Assembly (NCBI GenBank): GCA_965117035.1
Contig: OZ220748.1
Coordinates: forward strand, 2,852,001 to 2,916,000
Length of the DNA stretch: 64,000 nucleotides
Reading direction: 5' to 3'
DNA from: CAZENU01 sp965117035
GTDB taxonomy: Bacteria; Chloroflexota; Dehalococcoidia; Lucifugimonadales; CAZENU01
The position numbers were made by a program, and so were the translations under genes. Below, piece by piece: positions 33,650 to 41,862 of this stretch. The notes beneath the pieces are model-generated. The model saw only the letters and a list, made by a program, of their open reading frames with translations, searched no databases and was not told where the DNA came from. Each line of letters begins with the position of its first letter. Position 1 is the first letter of the stretch.

Positions 33650-34117
33650 CTAGCTCCCCCCGCTCCGCTTCCAGCGGGCCTCCATGGCGAGCACCTTGTC
33701 CAGCCGGCGGCGGTAGCGTTCCTCCGGCACGAACCGGGCCGACACGAACGCGTCGACCAGGTCCATAGCGACCTGGTCGCCCACGATGCGCGAGCCCAGG
33801 CAGAGCACGTTCATGTCGTCGTGCTCGACGCCCTGACGCGCCGAGTAGGTGTCGTGGCAGACGCTCGCCCGGACGCCGATGACCTTGTTCGCGGCGACGC
33901 ACGCGCCTACTCCGCTGCCGCAGACGACGACGCCGCGGTCGGCATCCCCAGACGCGACCCGCCGCGCGACCGCCATCGCGAAGTCGGGGTAGTCGTCCTC
34001 GGGGTCGTGCTCGTGGGCGCCGACGTCGCGCACGTCGTGGCCGAGCGCCTCCAGGTGCTCCCGGAGCGGGGCCTTGAGCTGGAAACCCCAGTGGTCGCCG
34101 CCGATGACGATTCTCAA
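33650..34117 (-). CDS. rpiB: Ribose-5-phosphate isomerase B
   Basis: RpiB interconverts ribose 5-phosphate and ribulose 5-phosphate. The 155-residue chain opens LRIVIGGDHWGFQLK and holds the catalytic Cys region VVVCGSGVGACVAANK, with HDTYSARQGVEHDDMNVL following. TTG 34117 is chosen because AGGTGG lies seven bases upstream and the protein then has the normal length. It is divergent from the Vms1-like gene. Confidence 0.9.
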   Translation of the reverse strand: MRIVIGGDHWGFQLKAPLREHLEALGHDVRDVGAHEHDPEDDYPDFAMAVARRVASGDADRGVVVCGSGVGACVAANKVIGVRASVCHDTYSARQGVEHDDMNVLCLGSRIVGDQVAMDLVDAFVSARFVPEERYRRRLDKVLAMEARWKRSGGS

Positions 34118-34184
34118 TTCTCGTCCACCTGCCAGGTCGTGTCGTCCGCCCGACCACGATATCACAACGCGGCCGGGAGACGGC

Positions 34185-34190
34185 TATGAT
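34185..34190 (+). promoter_or_regulatory. Likely -10 box of the Vms1-like gene
   Basis: TATGAT 20 bases before TTG 34211, in the rpiB divergent gap. GGAGG lies between it and the start codon. No -35 box is obvious. Confidence 0.4.
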
Positions 34191-34210
34191 ACACGCCGGA
34201 GGCGCCGAAG

Positions 34211-35089
34211 TTGACGACCCTCACAGTGCGCGACCGGTACGACGCGAGCAAGCCGCGGTTGCTCGCCATGCTCGACGTGTTGGAGCGCTCCGGAGGCGTT
34301 CACGCCAGTGTTCACCTCCCGCCGGGCGTGGGTCCGCCGGACGCGCTGGCCGCCGCGGGCGACGTCCGCGAGGCGGTGCGCGCCCTCGGGGACCCGGACA
34401 CCGGCGCGGCCGTCTTCTGGCAGCCTGAGACCATCACGGCGGTGGCGCCGCCCTTCCCGATCCGGCTTCCCAACCGTGACTCCCGCGAAGGGAGACCTTT
34501 GCACAATCGTCATTCCCGCGAAGGCGGACTTTTGCAAGATCGTCGTTCCCGCGCAGAGCCTGCCCCCAGTGAAGACAGGGGCGGGGACCCAGGGCTGGGC
34601 GGTGGGGCAACCGTATCCGACGGCTTCGACCCCGAGCCCCTCGCCGCGCTGCTCGACAGCAGGCCGCGGGTCGCCGCCGTCATGATCAGGCTCGGACGCT
34701 ACGCGGTGGGAGTCCTCGACGGCGACAGGCTCGTCGCGTCGAAGACCGACACCCGCTACGTAAAGTCGCGCCACCGCGCCGGAGGGTCGTCGCAGCGGCG
34801 CTTCGAGCGCAGCCGCGAAAGGCTGATGCGGGAGCTTTACGACAAGACGTGCGCGGTCGCGTCCGACATCCTGCGGCCGTTCGCCGACAGCCTGGACTAC
34901 GTGCTCCTGGGCGGTGAGAAGCAGACCGTCGGCGGGCTGCTGCGCAGGTGCGAGACGCTGCGAAGGCTGGAGCCCATCACTCTGCGGCGCCGGCTGAACG
35001 TCCGCAGGCCGGGCCAGGCGGCGCTGGATGGCATCCACGCCGAAGTCTGGACCAGCCGCGTCGTCGTACTGGACCGGGCTGGGAGCTGA
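34211..35089 (+). CDS. Vms1/eRF1-like peptidyl-tRNA release factor (acVLRF1-like)
   Basis: A 292-residue protein whose C-terminal two thirds has VKSRHRAGGSSQRRFERSRER, the catalytic-loop signature of Vms1-like release factors, followed by helices ending SLDYVLLGGEKQTVGG. Such proteins free nascent chains from tRNA on stalled large subunits. The N-terminal domain is split by about 40 extra residues encoded by a repeat (34471-34612). The start is TTG with GGAGG upstream. Confidence 0.72.
   Translation: MTTLTVRDRYDASKPRLLAMLDVLERSGGVHASVHLPPGVGPPDALAAAGDVREAVRALGDPDTGAAVFWQPETITAVAPPFPIRLPNRDSREGRPLHNRHSREGGLLQDRRSRAEPAPSEDRGGDPGLGGGATVSDGFDPEPLAALLDSRPRVAAVMIRLGRYAVGVLDGDRLVASKTDTRYVKSRHRAGGSSQRRFERSRERLMRELYDKTCAVASDILRPFADSLDYVLLGGEKQTVGGLLRRCETLRRLEPITLRRRLNVRRPGQAALDGIHAEVWTSRVVVLDRAGS
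34471..34612 (+). repeat. In-frame 33-bp tandem repeat inside the Vms1-like gene
   Basis: About three units of 33 bp, each containing TCCCGCGAAG or a close variant, and a final imperfect palindrome (CCTGCCCC ... GGGGCGGG). They translate as 11-residue repeats NRDSREGRPLH, NRHSREGGLLQ and DRRSRAEPAPS. The DNA looks like a dispersed intergenic repeat that has been inserted without breaking the frame. Confidence 0.7.
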
Positions 35090-35157
35090 CGCGAGTTGCG
35101 AGGCGACGAAGACCCGCTTACACTTTGGATGAGAGGCAAGCGAGCGTCGGAGGGGAC

Positions 35158-35373
35158 ATGGCAACGCAGACAGAGATCATATTTGAAGTGACCGAAGCAA
35201 TCGAAGGTGGCTTCGACGCCCGGGCGCTGGGCTACAGTATCTTCACGCAGGGAGAAGATTGGGCCGACTTGAAGGCGATGGTCAAAGACGCGGTGCATTG
35301 CCATTTCGGTGATGATGGAGAGGTCAGGATCGCGAGGCTGCACTTCGTCAAGGACGAAGCCATCGCGGTATGA
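35158..35373 (+). CDS. HicB-like antitoxin
   Basis: A 71-residue protein with a short partial HicB fold: EIIFEVTEAIEGGFDARALGYSIFTQGEDWADLKAMVKDAVHCHF. This is close to the small DUF1902/HicB-like antitoxins often mislabelled as dehydrogenase subunits. GGAGGGG lies upstream of ATG 35158. It overlaps the hicA-like gene by four bases (ATGA). Confidence 0.72.
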   Translation: MATQTEIIFEVTEAIEGGFDARALGYSIFTQGEDWADLKAMVKDAVHCHFGDDGEVRIARLHFVKDEAIAV

Positions 35374-35621
35374 GACTGCCCCGCGATGCGTCGGGCGAGG
35401 AAGTGGCAGCGCTGCGGCGCCGCCGCTATGGCTATAGAATCGTTCGCCAAAGTGGGAGTCATATGACATTGATCGCAACTGTAGGTGGCGTGTCGCACAG
35501 CGTGACGGTTCCACGTCATCGCGCCCTCCGAGTCGGCACCCTCAGCGGGATAGTCGCAGCTGTCGCAGCGCATCTCGCACTGACCCAAGGCGAGGTGCGC
35601 GAGGAACTGTTTGGTAGCTAG
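35370..35621 (+). CDS. HicA-like mRNA interferase toxin
   Basis: An 83-residue protein with the HicA double-stranded RNA-binding-like fold: LRRRRYGYRIVRQSGSHMTLI with the catalytic His in GSH, then HSVTVPRHRALRVGTLSGIV. It starts within the stop of the antitoxin (ATGA overlap). The order antitoxin then toxin is the reverse of classic hicAB but is common for this subgroup. Confidence 0.75.
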   Translation: MRLPRDASGEEVAALRRRRYGYRIVRQSGSHMTLIATVGGVSHSVTVPRHRALRVGTLSGIVAAVAAHLALTQGEVREELFGS

Positions 35622-35637
35622 GTCCGGTGTACAGGAT

Positions 35638-35955
35638 CTATCCCAAGGCGTCTTCCGCCTCCCACTCGTCCTCGAACTCCATCATGTCGTTCCACCGTTC
35701 GAGAATCGGCTGGTACCCGGCGAGCCAGTCGGGGTAGGCGTCGGAAGACATCGCTGACCGCCGTGCCTCGCTGCTCTCCCAGTGCTGCAAAGCGAGGTAC
35801 GACCGCGTGCCCCGGATGCGCAGCAGCCCGAGTCCAAGGCAACCCGGCAGTCTGTCGTAGTGGGGGATGACGGAGTACCGGACGAGGTCGAGAAGCTCGG
35901 ACTCGCTGCTGCCGTCCCGGAGCCCCCAGCGCCTGGCCACTACGAGCCGTGACAT
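35638..35955 (-). CDS. Antibiotic biosynthesis monooxygenase-like (ABM) domain protein
   Basis: A 105-residue protein with a ferredoxin-like alpha+beta fold: DLVRYSVIPHYDRLPGCLGLGLLRIRGTRSYLALQHWESSEA. Dimeric ABM proteins act on small aromatic or isoprenoid molecules or serve as binding modules. It lies six bases after a deoxyribosyltransferase-like gene on the minus strand. Confidence 0.6.
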   Translation of the reverse strand: MSRLVVARRWGLRDGSSESELLDLVRYSVIPHYDRLPGCLGLGLLRIRGTRSYLALQHWESSEARRSAMSSDAYPDWLAGYQPILERWNDMMEFEDEWEAEDALG

Positions 35956-35961
35956 GACGGC

Positions 35962-36336
35962 CTACCGCAGGGCGTCGAGAGCCTCGGCCCAGGTCGCGTA
36001 GGCCTCGACGGACGGCAGGGTGTGGAAGAGGTGCTCAGGCTCGCCCACGACGATGGTCCGCTTGCCCCAGGCGAGCGCCATCCCGAACTCGGCGTGCCGG
36101 CCTCCGTTGCCTCCGCCCTTCGGCTCCAGGAAGCAGACGATCGCGTCGGCCGCGGCGACGTCGTCGACGTCTTCCTGCGCGAGCCTGGCCCACGTCGGGT
36201 CGTCGAAGCCGCCCGAGACGGAGTGCCCGCCCAGGATCCAGCGCGACGTGACGTCGTGGCCGAGCGCCGAGAGCTCCTCGGCGCGCCGCAGCAACTCCTC
36301 CCTGCGCCTGTATCGCGCAGCCAGGTAGACCCGCAT
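35962..36336 (-). CDS. Nucleoside 2-deoxyribosyltransferase-like protein
   Basis: A 124-residue Rossmann-type protein. MRVYLAARYRRREEL at the N-terminus, DVAAADAIVCFLEP in the middle and GGRHAEFGMALAWGKRTIVVG toward the C-terminus match the nucleoside 2-deoxyribosyltransferase/MazG-associated fold, with the catalytic Glu likely in HAEFG. Substrate unknown. It starts four bases after the SDR gene stop, so these are likely one transcript. Confidence 0.65.
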   Translation of the reverse strand: MRVYLAARYRRREELLRRAEELSALGHDVTSRWILGGHSVSGGFDDPTWARLAQEDVDDVAAADAIVCFLEPKGGGNGGRHAEFGMALAWGKRTIVVGEPEHLFHTLPSVEAYATWAEALDALR

Positions 36337-36340
36337 CCGG

Positions 36341-37120
36341 CTACTGCGCCGTGTAGCCGCCGTCGACCATGAGCGGCGCCCCGGTCACGAAGGACGACTC
36401 GTCGGAGGCCAGGTACAGAGCCGCGTAGGCGATATCCTCAGCCTGGCCGAGCCTTCCCAGCGGGTGCTTCTTGAGAAGTTCATCGTAGATCTCGGGGTTG
36501 TCGGTCAGCACGGCGGTCATGTTCGTCTCGGTGTAGCCGGGGCAGATGCAATTGACGCGGATGTTGTCGCGGGCGCAGCCCATGGCCAGGTTGCGCGTGA
36601 ACTGCAGCACGCCGCCCTTGGACGTAGGGTACGGGTTGAAGCCGCCTGAGAGGGCGGGGATCTCCGAAGAGTAGCCGACCACGGCGATGATGGACGCGAG
36701 GTTGACGATCGAGCCGCCGCCGCCGCGCTTCATCTCGGGCACCGCGTGCCACGACACCAGGTAGGTGCCCTTCACGTTGACCTCGATCACCCGGTCCCAG
36801 ACCTCTTCCGGGCTGGCCTCGGGCCCCATCGCGTTCCGCCCTGTCACGCCGGCGCTGTTGACCAGCACGTCGAGCTTGCCGTAGGCGTCGACCGCGGCGT
36901 CGACCATCGCCTTGGCGTCGCCGGTCCGTGAGACGTCGCCGGTCACGACGACGGTCTCGCCTCCGGCGGCCTCTACCTCGTCGGCGGTCTGGCGTGCGGC
37001 CGCCTCGCCCACGTCGGAGACGACCAGGCGCGCGCCCTCGCGGGCGAACAGCACCGACGTGGCCCGGCCTATCCCGGAGCCGCCGCCGGTCACCAGGGCG
37101 ACCTTGCCTTCGAGCCTCAT
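36341..37120 (-). CDS. Short-chain dehydrogenase/reductase (SDR)
   Basis: A 259-residue classical SDR. Cofactor binding is TGGGSGIGRA with VVSDVG (favouring NAD), the structural NSAGVTGRN is present, and catalysis is by Ser in NLASIIAV and YPTSK (Tyr-x-x-x-Lys). ATG 37120 has GGGAGG upstream and begins MRLEGKVALVTGG, the usual SDR start. Substrate unknown. Confidence 0.88.
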   Translation of the reverse strand: MRLEGKVALVTGGGSGIGRATSVLFAREGARLVVSDVGEAAARQTADEVEAAGGETVVVTGDVSRTGDAKAMVDAAVDAYGKLDVLVNSAGVTGRNAMGPEASPEEVWDRVIEVNVKGTYLVSWHAVPEMKRGGGGSIVNLASIIAVVGYSSEIPALSGGFNPYPTSKGGVLQFTRNLAMGCARDNIRVNCICPGYTETNMTAVLTDNPEIYDELLKKHPLGRLGQAEDIAYAALYLASDESSFVTGAPLMVDGGYTAQ

Positions 37121-37196
37121 GACAACCTCCCGCCAAGTGTCCCTTCGATGGGGCGCATCATGATACAGGGGAAGAGACCCGACTGCGAGTCCGAGG

Positions 37197-37880
37197 TCAG
37201 CCGCCGATGGATACAGAGTCGCCGTCGGCGTACCTGCGCCACGCGCCGTCCTTGTACACGGTGACCGCTCCGGGGCCCAGCGCCGTCCAGCCGTTCCCGG
37301 CGCCAAAGCAGGCGGTCATGGCGTCTATGCCCAGGACGGTCTGCCCCGGGGGCGCCTCCCCGGCCAACTCCGCGGCGACGACGTCCGGGTCGGCGCGCTC
37401 GTGGTGCGGCAGCACGGTTACGCCCTTCATGATGCCGAGCGCGTCGGACCAGCCCCGGTAGCGCATCCTGGAGCCCAGCACCATCGCGCCGGCGCTGGAG
37501 CCGGCGAGTACCGCGCCCCGTGCCAGGGCGTCGCGCAGCGCAGCGAGGAGCAGCGAACCGCGCAGCGTCCTCAGCAGGTGCGCCGGGTCGCCGCCCGTCA
37601 GGTAGACGACGTCGGCCCGCTCCAGCGGGGCGAGCAGGTCGGGGTCGGCCGCGTCGGCCGGGCCGAGCGCCATGACGGCGGAGGCGTCAGCACCCAGCGC
37701 CGAGAACCAGGACACGCCGTTGGAGGCGGCCTTAGCCGGGTTCTGGGCCGCGGCTGCCGTCGGCACGATGGACACCCGCGGACGGCGCGCGCCTGTCGCC
37801 TCCAGGATGGCGGCGTCCATCGCCTCGCAGCCGTGGCGGAACTCGTCCCCTCCCACCAGCGCTATTCTGCGCACGCTCAT
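37197..37880 (-). CDS. Cyanophycinase-like / peptidase S51 family protein
   Basis: A 227-residue protein with a class I glutamine-amidotransferase-like fold. YLTGGDPAHLL and the nucleophile elbow LAGSSAGAMVLG (catalytic Ser) mark the S51/cyanophycinase family, which cleaves Asp-X or beta-Asp-Arg bonds. ATG 37880 is chosen because the fold begins MSVRRIALVGG; the frame is open five codons further. Cyanophycin synthetase is not in the window, so a peptidase E-like role is equally possible. Confidence 0.72.
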   Translation of the reverse strand: MSVRRIALVGGDEFRHGCEAMDAAILEATGARRPRVSIVPTAAAAQNPAKAASNGVSWFSALGADASAVMALGPADAADPDLLAPLERADVVYLTGGDPAHLLRTLRGSLLLAALRDALARGAVLAGSSAGAMVLGSRMRYRGWSDALGIMKGVTVLPHHERADPDVVAAELAGEAPPGQTVLGIDAMTACFGAGNGWTALGPGAVTVYKDGAWRRYADGDSVSIGG

Positions 37881-37931
37881 GGGCTGCCCGGGCACTCGGT
37901 ACGCCCTGATGCACCAGTACCGAAGTGGGCG

Positions 37932-38396
37932 CTACTCGACTTCGACGATTGCCTCGATCTCGACCGGGATGCGGCCCGGCAGGCTGGCCATCCCCACGGC
38001 CGAGCGGGCATGCTTGCCCTTGTCGCCGAACACCTCGACCAGTAGGTCCGACGCGCCGTTGGCGACCGCCGGCTGGTCGACGAAGTCGCCCGTGCAGTTG
38101 ACCATCGACAGCAGCTTGACCACGCGCTTCACGCGGTCGAGCGATCCCAGGTCCTTGCGCAGCCTGCCGATGACGTTCAGCCCCGTCAGGCGCGCGGCCT
38201 CGTAGCCCTGCTCTATCGTCATGTCCTCGCCCAGCTTGCCGAGCGGGACCTTGCCCGTCTCGTCGGCGGCCGGGCCCGTGCCGGCCAGGTACAGCAGGTT
38301 GCCGGTCCTGACGCTGGGCACGTAGTTCGCCACCGGATCGGGCGGCTCCGGCAACTCGATCCCGAGTTCCTTCAGTCTGTCGTCTACCGATCCCAT
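37932..38396 (-). CDS. RidA family protein (YjgF/YER057c/UK114), long subgroup
   Basis: A 154-residue member of the RidA superfamily, which hydrolyses reactive imines or enamines. The N-terminus NYVPSVRTGNLLYLAGTGP and C-terminal RSAVGMASLPGRIPVEIEAIVEV show the trimeric fold; the Arg that binds carboxylate in RidA appears as Gly/Arg in LPGRIPVEIE. It is downstream of the phosphotriesterase-like gene in the same direction. Confidence 0.8.
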   Translation of the reverse strand: MGSVDDRLKELGIELPEPPDPVANYVPSVRTGNLLYLAGTGPAADETGKVPLGKLGEDMTIEQGYEAARLTGLNVIGRLRKDLGSLDRVKRVVKLLSMVNCTGDFVDQPAVANGASDLLVEVFGDKGKHARSAVGMASLPGRIPVEIEAIVEVE

Positions 38397-38445
38397 TGGT
38401 TCCTCCTGGTCTGTAAGGGTCTCGTCTCCCGCCGCCCGGCGCCAG

Positions 38446-39498
38446 TCACACGAACGTCAGCACGCGGGCCGGGTTGGCCGTGATCATCGTGTCGATGTCT
38501 TCCTGCGAGATGTCTTTCTGTCTCATCCTGGGGACGATGTGCTCCAGGATGTGGTGGTAGCCTTCGCCGCCATACTTCGTGAGCCGGTGCTTGAAGCAGA
38601 CGTCCTGCGCGAGCACGACGCGGTCTACGTAGCCCGCCTCGATCAGCCTCTGCACGTAGCCGATCCGCTGGGCGTCGTTCGGCATGTCGACCGGGGACAG
38701 CGGGTAGTTCGACGACTCCCAGCCGAACAGGTCGTACTCGAGGTAGCAGCCCCGCCCGGCCAGCTCGACGACCATCTCGACGTCCGGCACGGTGCGCTCC
38801 AGGTGGCCCATGATGACGCGGGCGATGTCGGCGCCCGCGTCCTCCAGCACGTTCAGTATCTCGTCCGGCGCGCGGTCGTTGCGGCCGGGATGGATCAGTA
38901 TGGCGGCGCCGGTCTCCTGTTGCGCGCGGGCTCCCGCCCTCAGCACCTTGCGCTCGTTGTCCGTCAGCGGCCAGGTGCATCCGAGCTCGCCGATGATGCC
39001 GGCCGGAACGCCCGTGTCGCCCACGCCCGTCGTCAGGTCGGAGATCATCTCGTCGACGAGCTCGTCTTCCGTCCTTCCGTCCATCTGATCGTCGTGGGAC
39101 GCGGCGACGTAGTAGCCCGCGCCCATGACGACGTGTACGCCGATCGCCCGCGATATCCGCGACAGGGCCAGCGGGTCGCGGCCGATGCCCTTCGTCGTCG
39201 CGTCGACGATGGCGCCGCCTCCCGCGCGTTTGTACAGGTGCCCCTCCGATATTGCCGTCTCCTCGTCCAGCAGCAGAAGGTTGTCCTGGTTGCCGAACGG
39301 GTCGTAGCGCACGTAGCCAAGGTTTTCGAGCCGCACCGGCTCGAAGGCGCGCGCCCGCTCCGTGGCCTCCGCGGGCGGATGCCACATGCACGAGAAGTCG
39401 ATGAGCAGGTGTTCGTGCGTAGTGGTCGGCCCGAGCTGCTCGGGGGCGATCGGGCCGAGGACGGTGTGGATCTTGCCTTTCAGCTGGTCGGGCCGCAA
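38446..39498 (-). CDS. Phosphotriesterase-related metal-dependent hydrolase
   Basis: A 350-residue TIM-barrel hydrolase of the phosphotriesterase/lactonase group. Metal ligands appear as H-x-H in THEHLLID, a bridging Glu or Lys region GELGCTWPL, His in ILIHPGRN and GHLERT, and Asp in LAQDVCFK. Relatives act as lactonases as often as phosphotriesterases. TTG 39498 is preferred because CCGGAGG lies five bases upstream; the frame is open much further but overlaps unrelated sequence. Confidence 0.8.
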   Translation of the reverse strand: MRPDQLKGKIHTVLGPIAPEQLGPTTTHEHLLIDFSCMWHPPAEATERARAFEPVRLENLGYVRYDPFGNQDNLLLLDEETAISEGHLYKRAGGGAIVDATTKGIGRDPLALSRISRAIGVHVVMGAGYYVAASHDDQMDGRTEDELVDEMISDLTTGVGDTGVPAGIIGELGCTWPLTDNERKVLRAGARAQQETGAAILIHPGRNDRAPDEILNVLEDAGADIARVIMGHLERTVPDVEMVVELAGRGCYLEYDLFGWESSNYPLSPVDMPNDAQRIGYVQRLIEAGYVDRVVLAQDVCFKHRLTKYGGEGYHHILEHIVPRMRQKDISQEDIDTMITANPARVLTFV

Positions 39499-39566
39499 CT
39501 CGTCCTCCGGGGATGATGTGGTAGGGGATACGACAGTGTCGGTCTGCGGGTCGGGTCGCGGGCGGG

Positions 39567-40028
39567 CTACTCCTGCCGGGCGGGTTCCAGCACACGGACG
39601 GCGTCGCCAACTGATGCGGCCCCGCCGCGCTCCACCGACGCCAGTATTCCGCGCCGGCCCAGCAGCTCGGAGCGGAGTCCCGGCCTGAGCTCGTCCATTC
39701 GGCCGCAGGGCGGGCAGTCCTTGAAGACCCGCAGGACGACCTCGTCGCCGATGGCGACCCGTTGTTCCGGCTCGAGGGTCGCGAGGTCGAACCCGTCCGT
39801 GGTCACGTTCTCGCGCACGTCGCCAATCGAGAGGCCAAGGCCCTCGATAGTCTCGCGGTCCATCAGCAGCACCTGGTATCCGGCCCGGTTCTCCCGGTCG
39901 GAGTAGTGGCGGTCGCCCTCGATCCCGCGGCCGGCGACGAAGCTGGCGCTCTCCACGAAGTCGAGCGGCTGGCGGCTGCCGGGGTTGATCGTGAGCGAGA
40001 CTACGGAGCCTCCGTTCGAAACTGCCAT
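39567..40028 (-). CDS. MOSC domain protein
   Basis: A 153-residue stand-alone MOSC domain, the fold found at the C-terminus of molybdenum cofactor sulfurases. It has GRGIEGDRHYSDRE, YQVLLMDRETIE, VRENVTTDG and the conserved cysteine pair in FKDCPPCGRMDEL. Such small YiiM-like proteins may deliver sulfur or a molybdenum centre. AGGAGGG precedes ATG 40028. It is 68 bases upstream of the phosphotriesterase-like gene. Confidence 0.85.
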   Translation of the reverse strand: MAVSNGGSVVSLTINPGSRQPLDFVESASFVAGRGIEGDRHYSDRENRAGYQVLLMDRETIEGLGLSIGDVRENVTTDGFDLATLEPEQRVAIGDEVVLRVFKDCPPCGRMDELRPGLRSELLGRRGILASVERGGAASVGDAVRVLEPARQE

Positions 40029-40278
40029 CGGTCGGAACCCTCCTGCGACAAGTGCGGTAACGGTACACCGGCCGGCACACGGATTCAAGGACGCGGGCTT
40101 CGGCGAACGATGGACCGCACATCTGCCTGGACCCTGAGTCCTGCGACACCGGCTCCGAAGCCGAACCACCGAGAATCTGAGGAGGAACCTAACGCCGCCG
40201 GCTGTTGGGGCGACCGATTGACGTGAATCCGTCATTTGGCCCACCATACCGGTAAGGTTGGACAATAGGAGGTGGGAT

Positions 40279-40536
40279 ATGCCGCGAACCACTAGGACGA
40301 TCACCTTCTCATTGTCCCCGGCGATGGCTGACCGGGTGGATGAGGCGATGAAGCAGCAGTGGCGTTCCAGGAGCGAGTTCATCCGTGAGGCAGTGCTCCG
40401 CTACTTGGAGGAGTGCGAGTGGAGACGGCTGCTCCAATACGGCGAGGCGAGGGCCAGGGAGAAGGGTATCGGTCCTGAGGACGTGGCCCGTCTCGTGGAA
40501 GAGTACCGGGACGAGGTCGGCTCCTGCAGTGGATGA
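40279..40536 (+). CDS. Ribbon-helix-helix (CopG/Arc-type) antitoxin-like regulator
   Basis: An 85-residue protein with RTITFSLSPAMADRVDEAMKQ and SRSEFIREAVLRYLEE, a ribbon-helix-helix DNA-binding domain, plus an acidic tail resembling toxin-binding regions. AGGAGGTGGG precedes ATG 40279. The stop overlaps an ATG (ATGA at 40533), as in toxin-antitoxin pairs, but that second frame lasts only 20 codons. The partner toxin therefore seems lost or replaced. Confidence 0.7.
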   Translation: MPRTTRTITFSLSPAMADRVDEAMKQQWRSRSEFIREAVLRYLEECEWRRLLQYGEARAREKGIGPEDVARLVEEYRDEVGSCSG

Positions 40537-40634
40537 GGAGCATCTACGTACAAGAAAGTGAACGCTCCCGGTTCCCATCGGCGTTGGGGGCATAGTTCTG
40601 GCTGCGACGCAACACGTCGTCGAGCGAGGAGAAC

Positions 40635-41660
40635 ATGAAGAACTTCGACCAGTGGATGAATCGGCACCAGATCGAGTGGCGCAAGGCCAATGTGACATCC
40701 AAGGAGAGCGGACGCTGGCAGGGTCGTCAATATCCGTGGATTCTGCCCGCAGTCTCGTGGGAAGAAGGACTCTGGCCAGGCATACGCACAGGGTCGGACA
40801 ACTCGCTGCCGGCATATCTTAGGACAAAGGCGGTGCAGAAACATGGGGGCGTACACAACCTCAAGAGCTCGTGGGTTCTTTGCGCCAACCTGTACTTTCC
40901 GTTCCGCGGTACTACTGACGGCAAGGCGTTATTCGCTTCGTTTCTCAAGAATCGCGTCGGCACGGAGATCGACTCGCTGGAAGAAATCGAGTTGGAGTAT
41001 GCGGAGGACAAGCATAGCGCCCTTCACCCTTCACGCTTGCTGGGGGAAGAGGGAGGAACCAGAGGCGCAAACCAGACTTCGCCGGATCTCGGCCTGTTGG
41101 TGAACGGTGGCCGGGGATTGGTGCTGGTTGAGAACAAGCTCACCGAAAAGAGCTTCTACGAATGTTCTGCGTGGAGGCACAAGGGTAGTTCCAGACGGAA
41201 CGGCAACCCCGATCCCGACCGCTGCAAGCGCCCTGCGGAAGTTGTGAAAGACCATGCCAATCAGTGCCACCAGGCGGCTTGGGGCCGCAGGTACTGGGAG
41301 CACCTGGTAACCGTTGTCGATGAAGAAGTCTTGGCTCGTCTCCCTCACTGCCCGGCAATGAGGCACGGATACCAACTATTCCGTCAGCAAGCCTTGGCCG
41401 AAGGCACCGCCCAGTCCGGACAGTACGACTTGGTAGTGTCGGCGTTGGCGGTCGACGAACGCAACGATGAGTTGGATGTCGCCCTCAAGCGCAGTGGGAT
41501 TGACGGACTGAGACAATGGGGACGGCTTTTCAAGGGCCGTGCGCAGTTTGCCGTGTTCACACATCAACAGTGGGTCGGATGGGTTCAGGAGCACGACACC
41601 GACGGTAGGTGGAGTGATTGGCTGAGCTACGTCCACTCCCGCTATGGCCTGGGTGGGTAG
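40635..41660 (+). CDS. PD-(D/E)XK nuclease-like protein, 341 residues
   Basis: The core TSPDLGLLVNGGRGLVLVENK reads as a PD-(D/E)XK active site: Asp in SPDLG, then Glu-Asn-Lys at the end of a beta strand. A Cys/His-rich stretch follows (FYECSAWRHKG, DPDRC, NQCHQ). Composition resembles PGN_0703-type nuclease domains, which are found in restriction-like or DNA-damage roles, but no family is confirmed. AGGAG precedes ATG 40635. No methylase is nearby. Base composition is somewhat lower in G+C than the surrounding genes, compatible with horizontal transfer. Confidence 0.55.
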   Translation: MKNFDQWMNRHQIEWRKANVTSKESGRWQGRQYPWILPAVSWEEGLWPGIRTGSDNSLPAYLRTKAVQKHGGVHNLKSSWVLCANLYFPFRGTTDGKALFASFLKNRVGTEIDSLEEIELEYAEDKHSALHPSRLLGEEGGTRGANQTSPDLGLLVNGGRGLVLVENKLTEKSFYECSAWRHKGSSRRNGNPDPDRCKRPAEVVKDHANQCHQAAWGRRYWEHLVTVVDEEVLARLPHCPAMRHGYQLFRQQALAEGTAQSGQYDLVVSALAVDERNDELDVALKRSGIDGLRQWGRLFKGRAQFAVFTHQQWVGWVQEHDTDGRWSDWLSYVHSRYGLGG

Positions 41661-41820
41661 CGGAAGCCCGGCAAAGCAAAGGCAGTTGCGGGGCCTCGAT
41701 CTCCGTTGTGGACGACGCGCCCGTCCCTCTTGCTCAGCAAGAGTGTACGCACGCGCGAACGTCACCGCTTGTGACCACGGGTCAGGCCGCGAATTCCGGG
41801 GCTTCGGAGGCGGGCGGTGG

Positions 41821-41829
41821 TGATATACT
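41821..41829 (+). promoter_or_regulatory. Extended -10 promoter for the DUF3500 gene
   Basis: TGaTATACT, 33 bases before ATG 41863, with GGAGCGG as ribosome site between. No -35 box. Confidence 0.5.
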
Positions 41830-41862
41830 GCGGCCACTCCCGTCAGGAGCCAGGAGCGGCGG

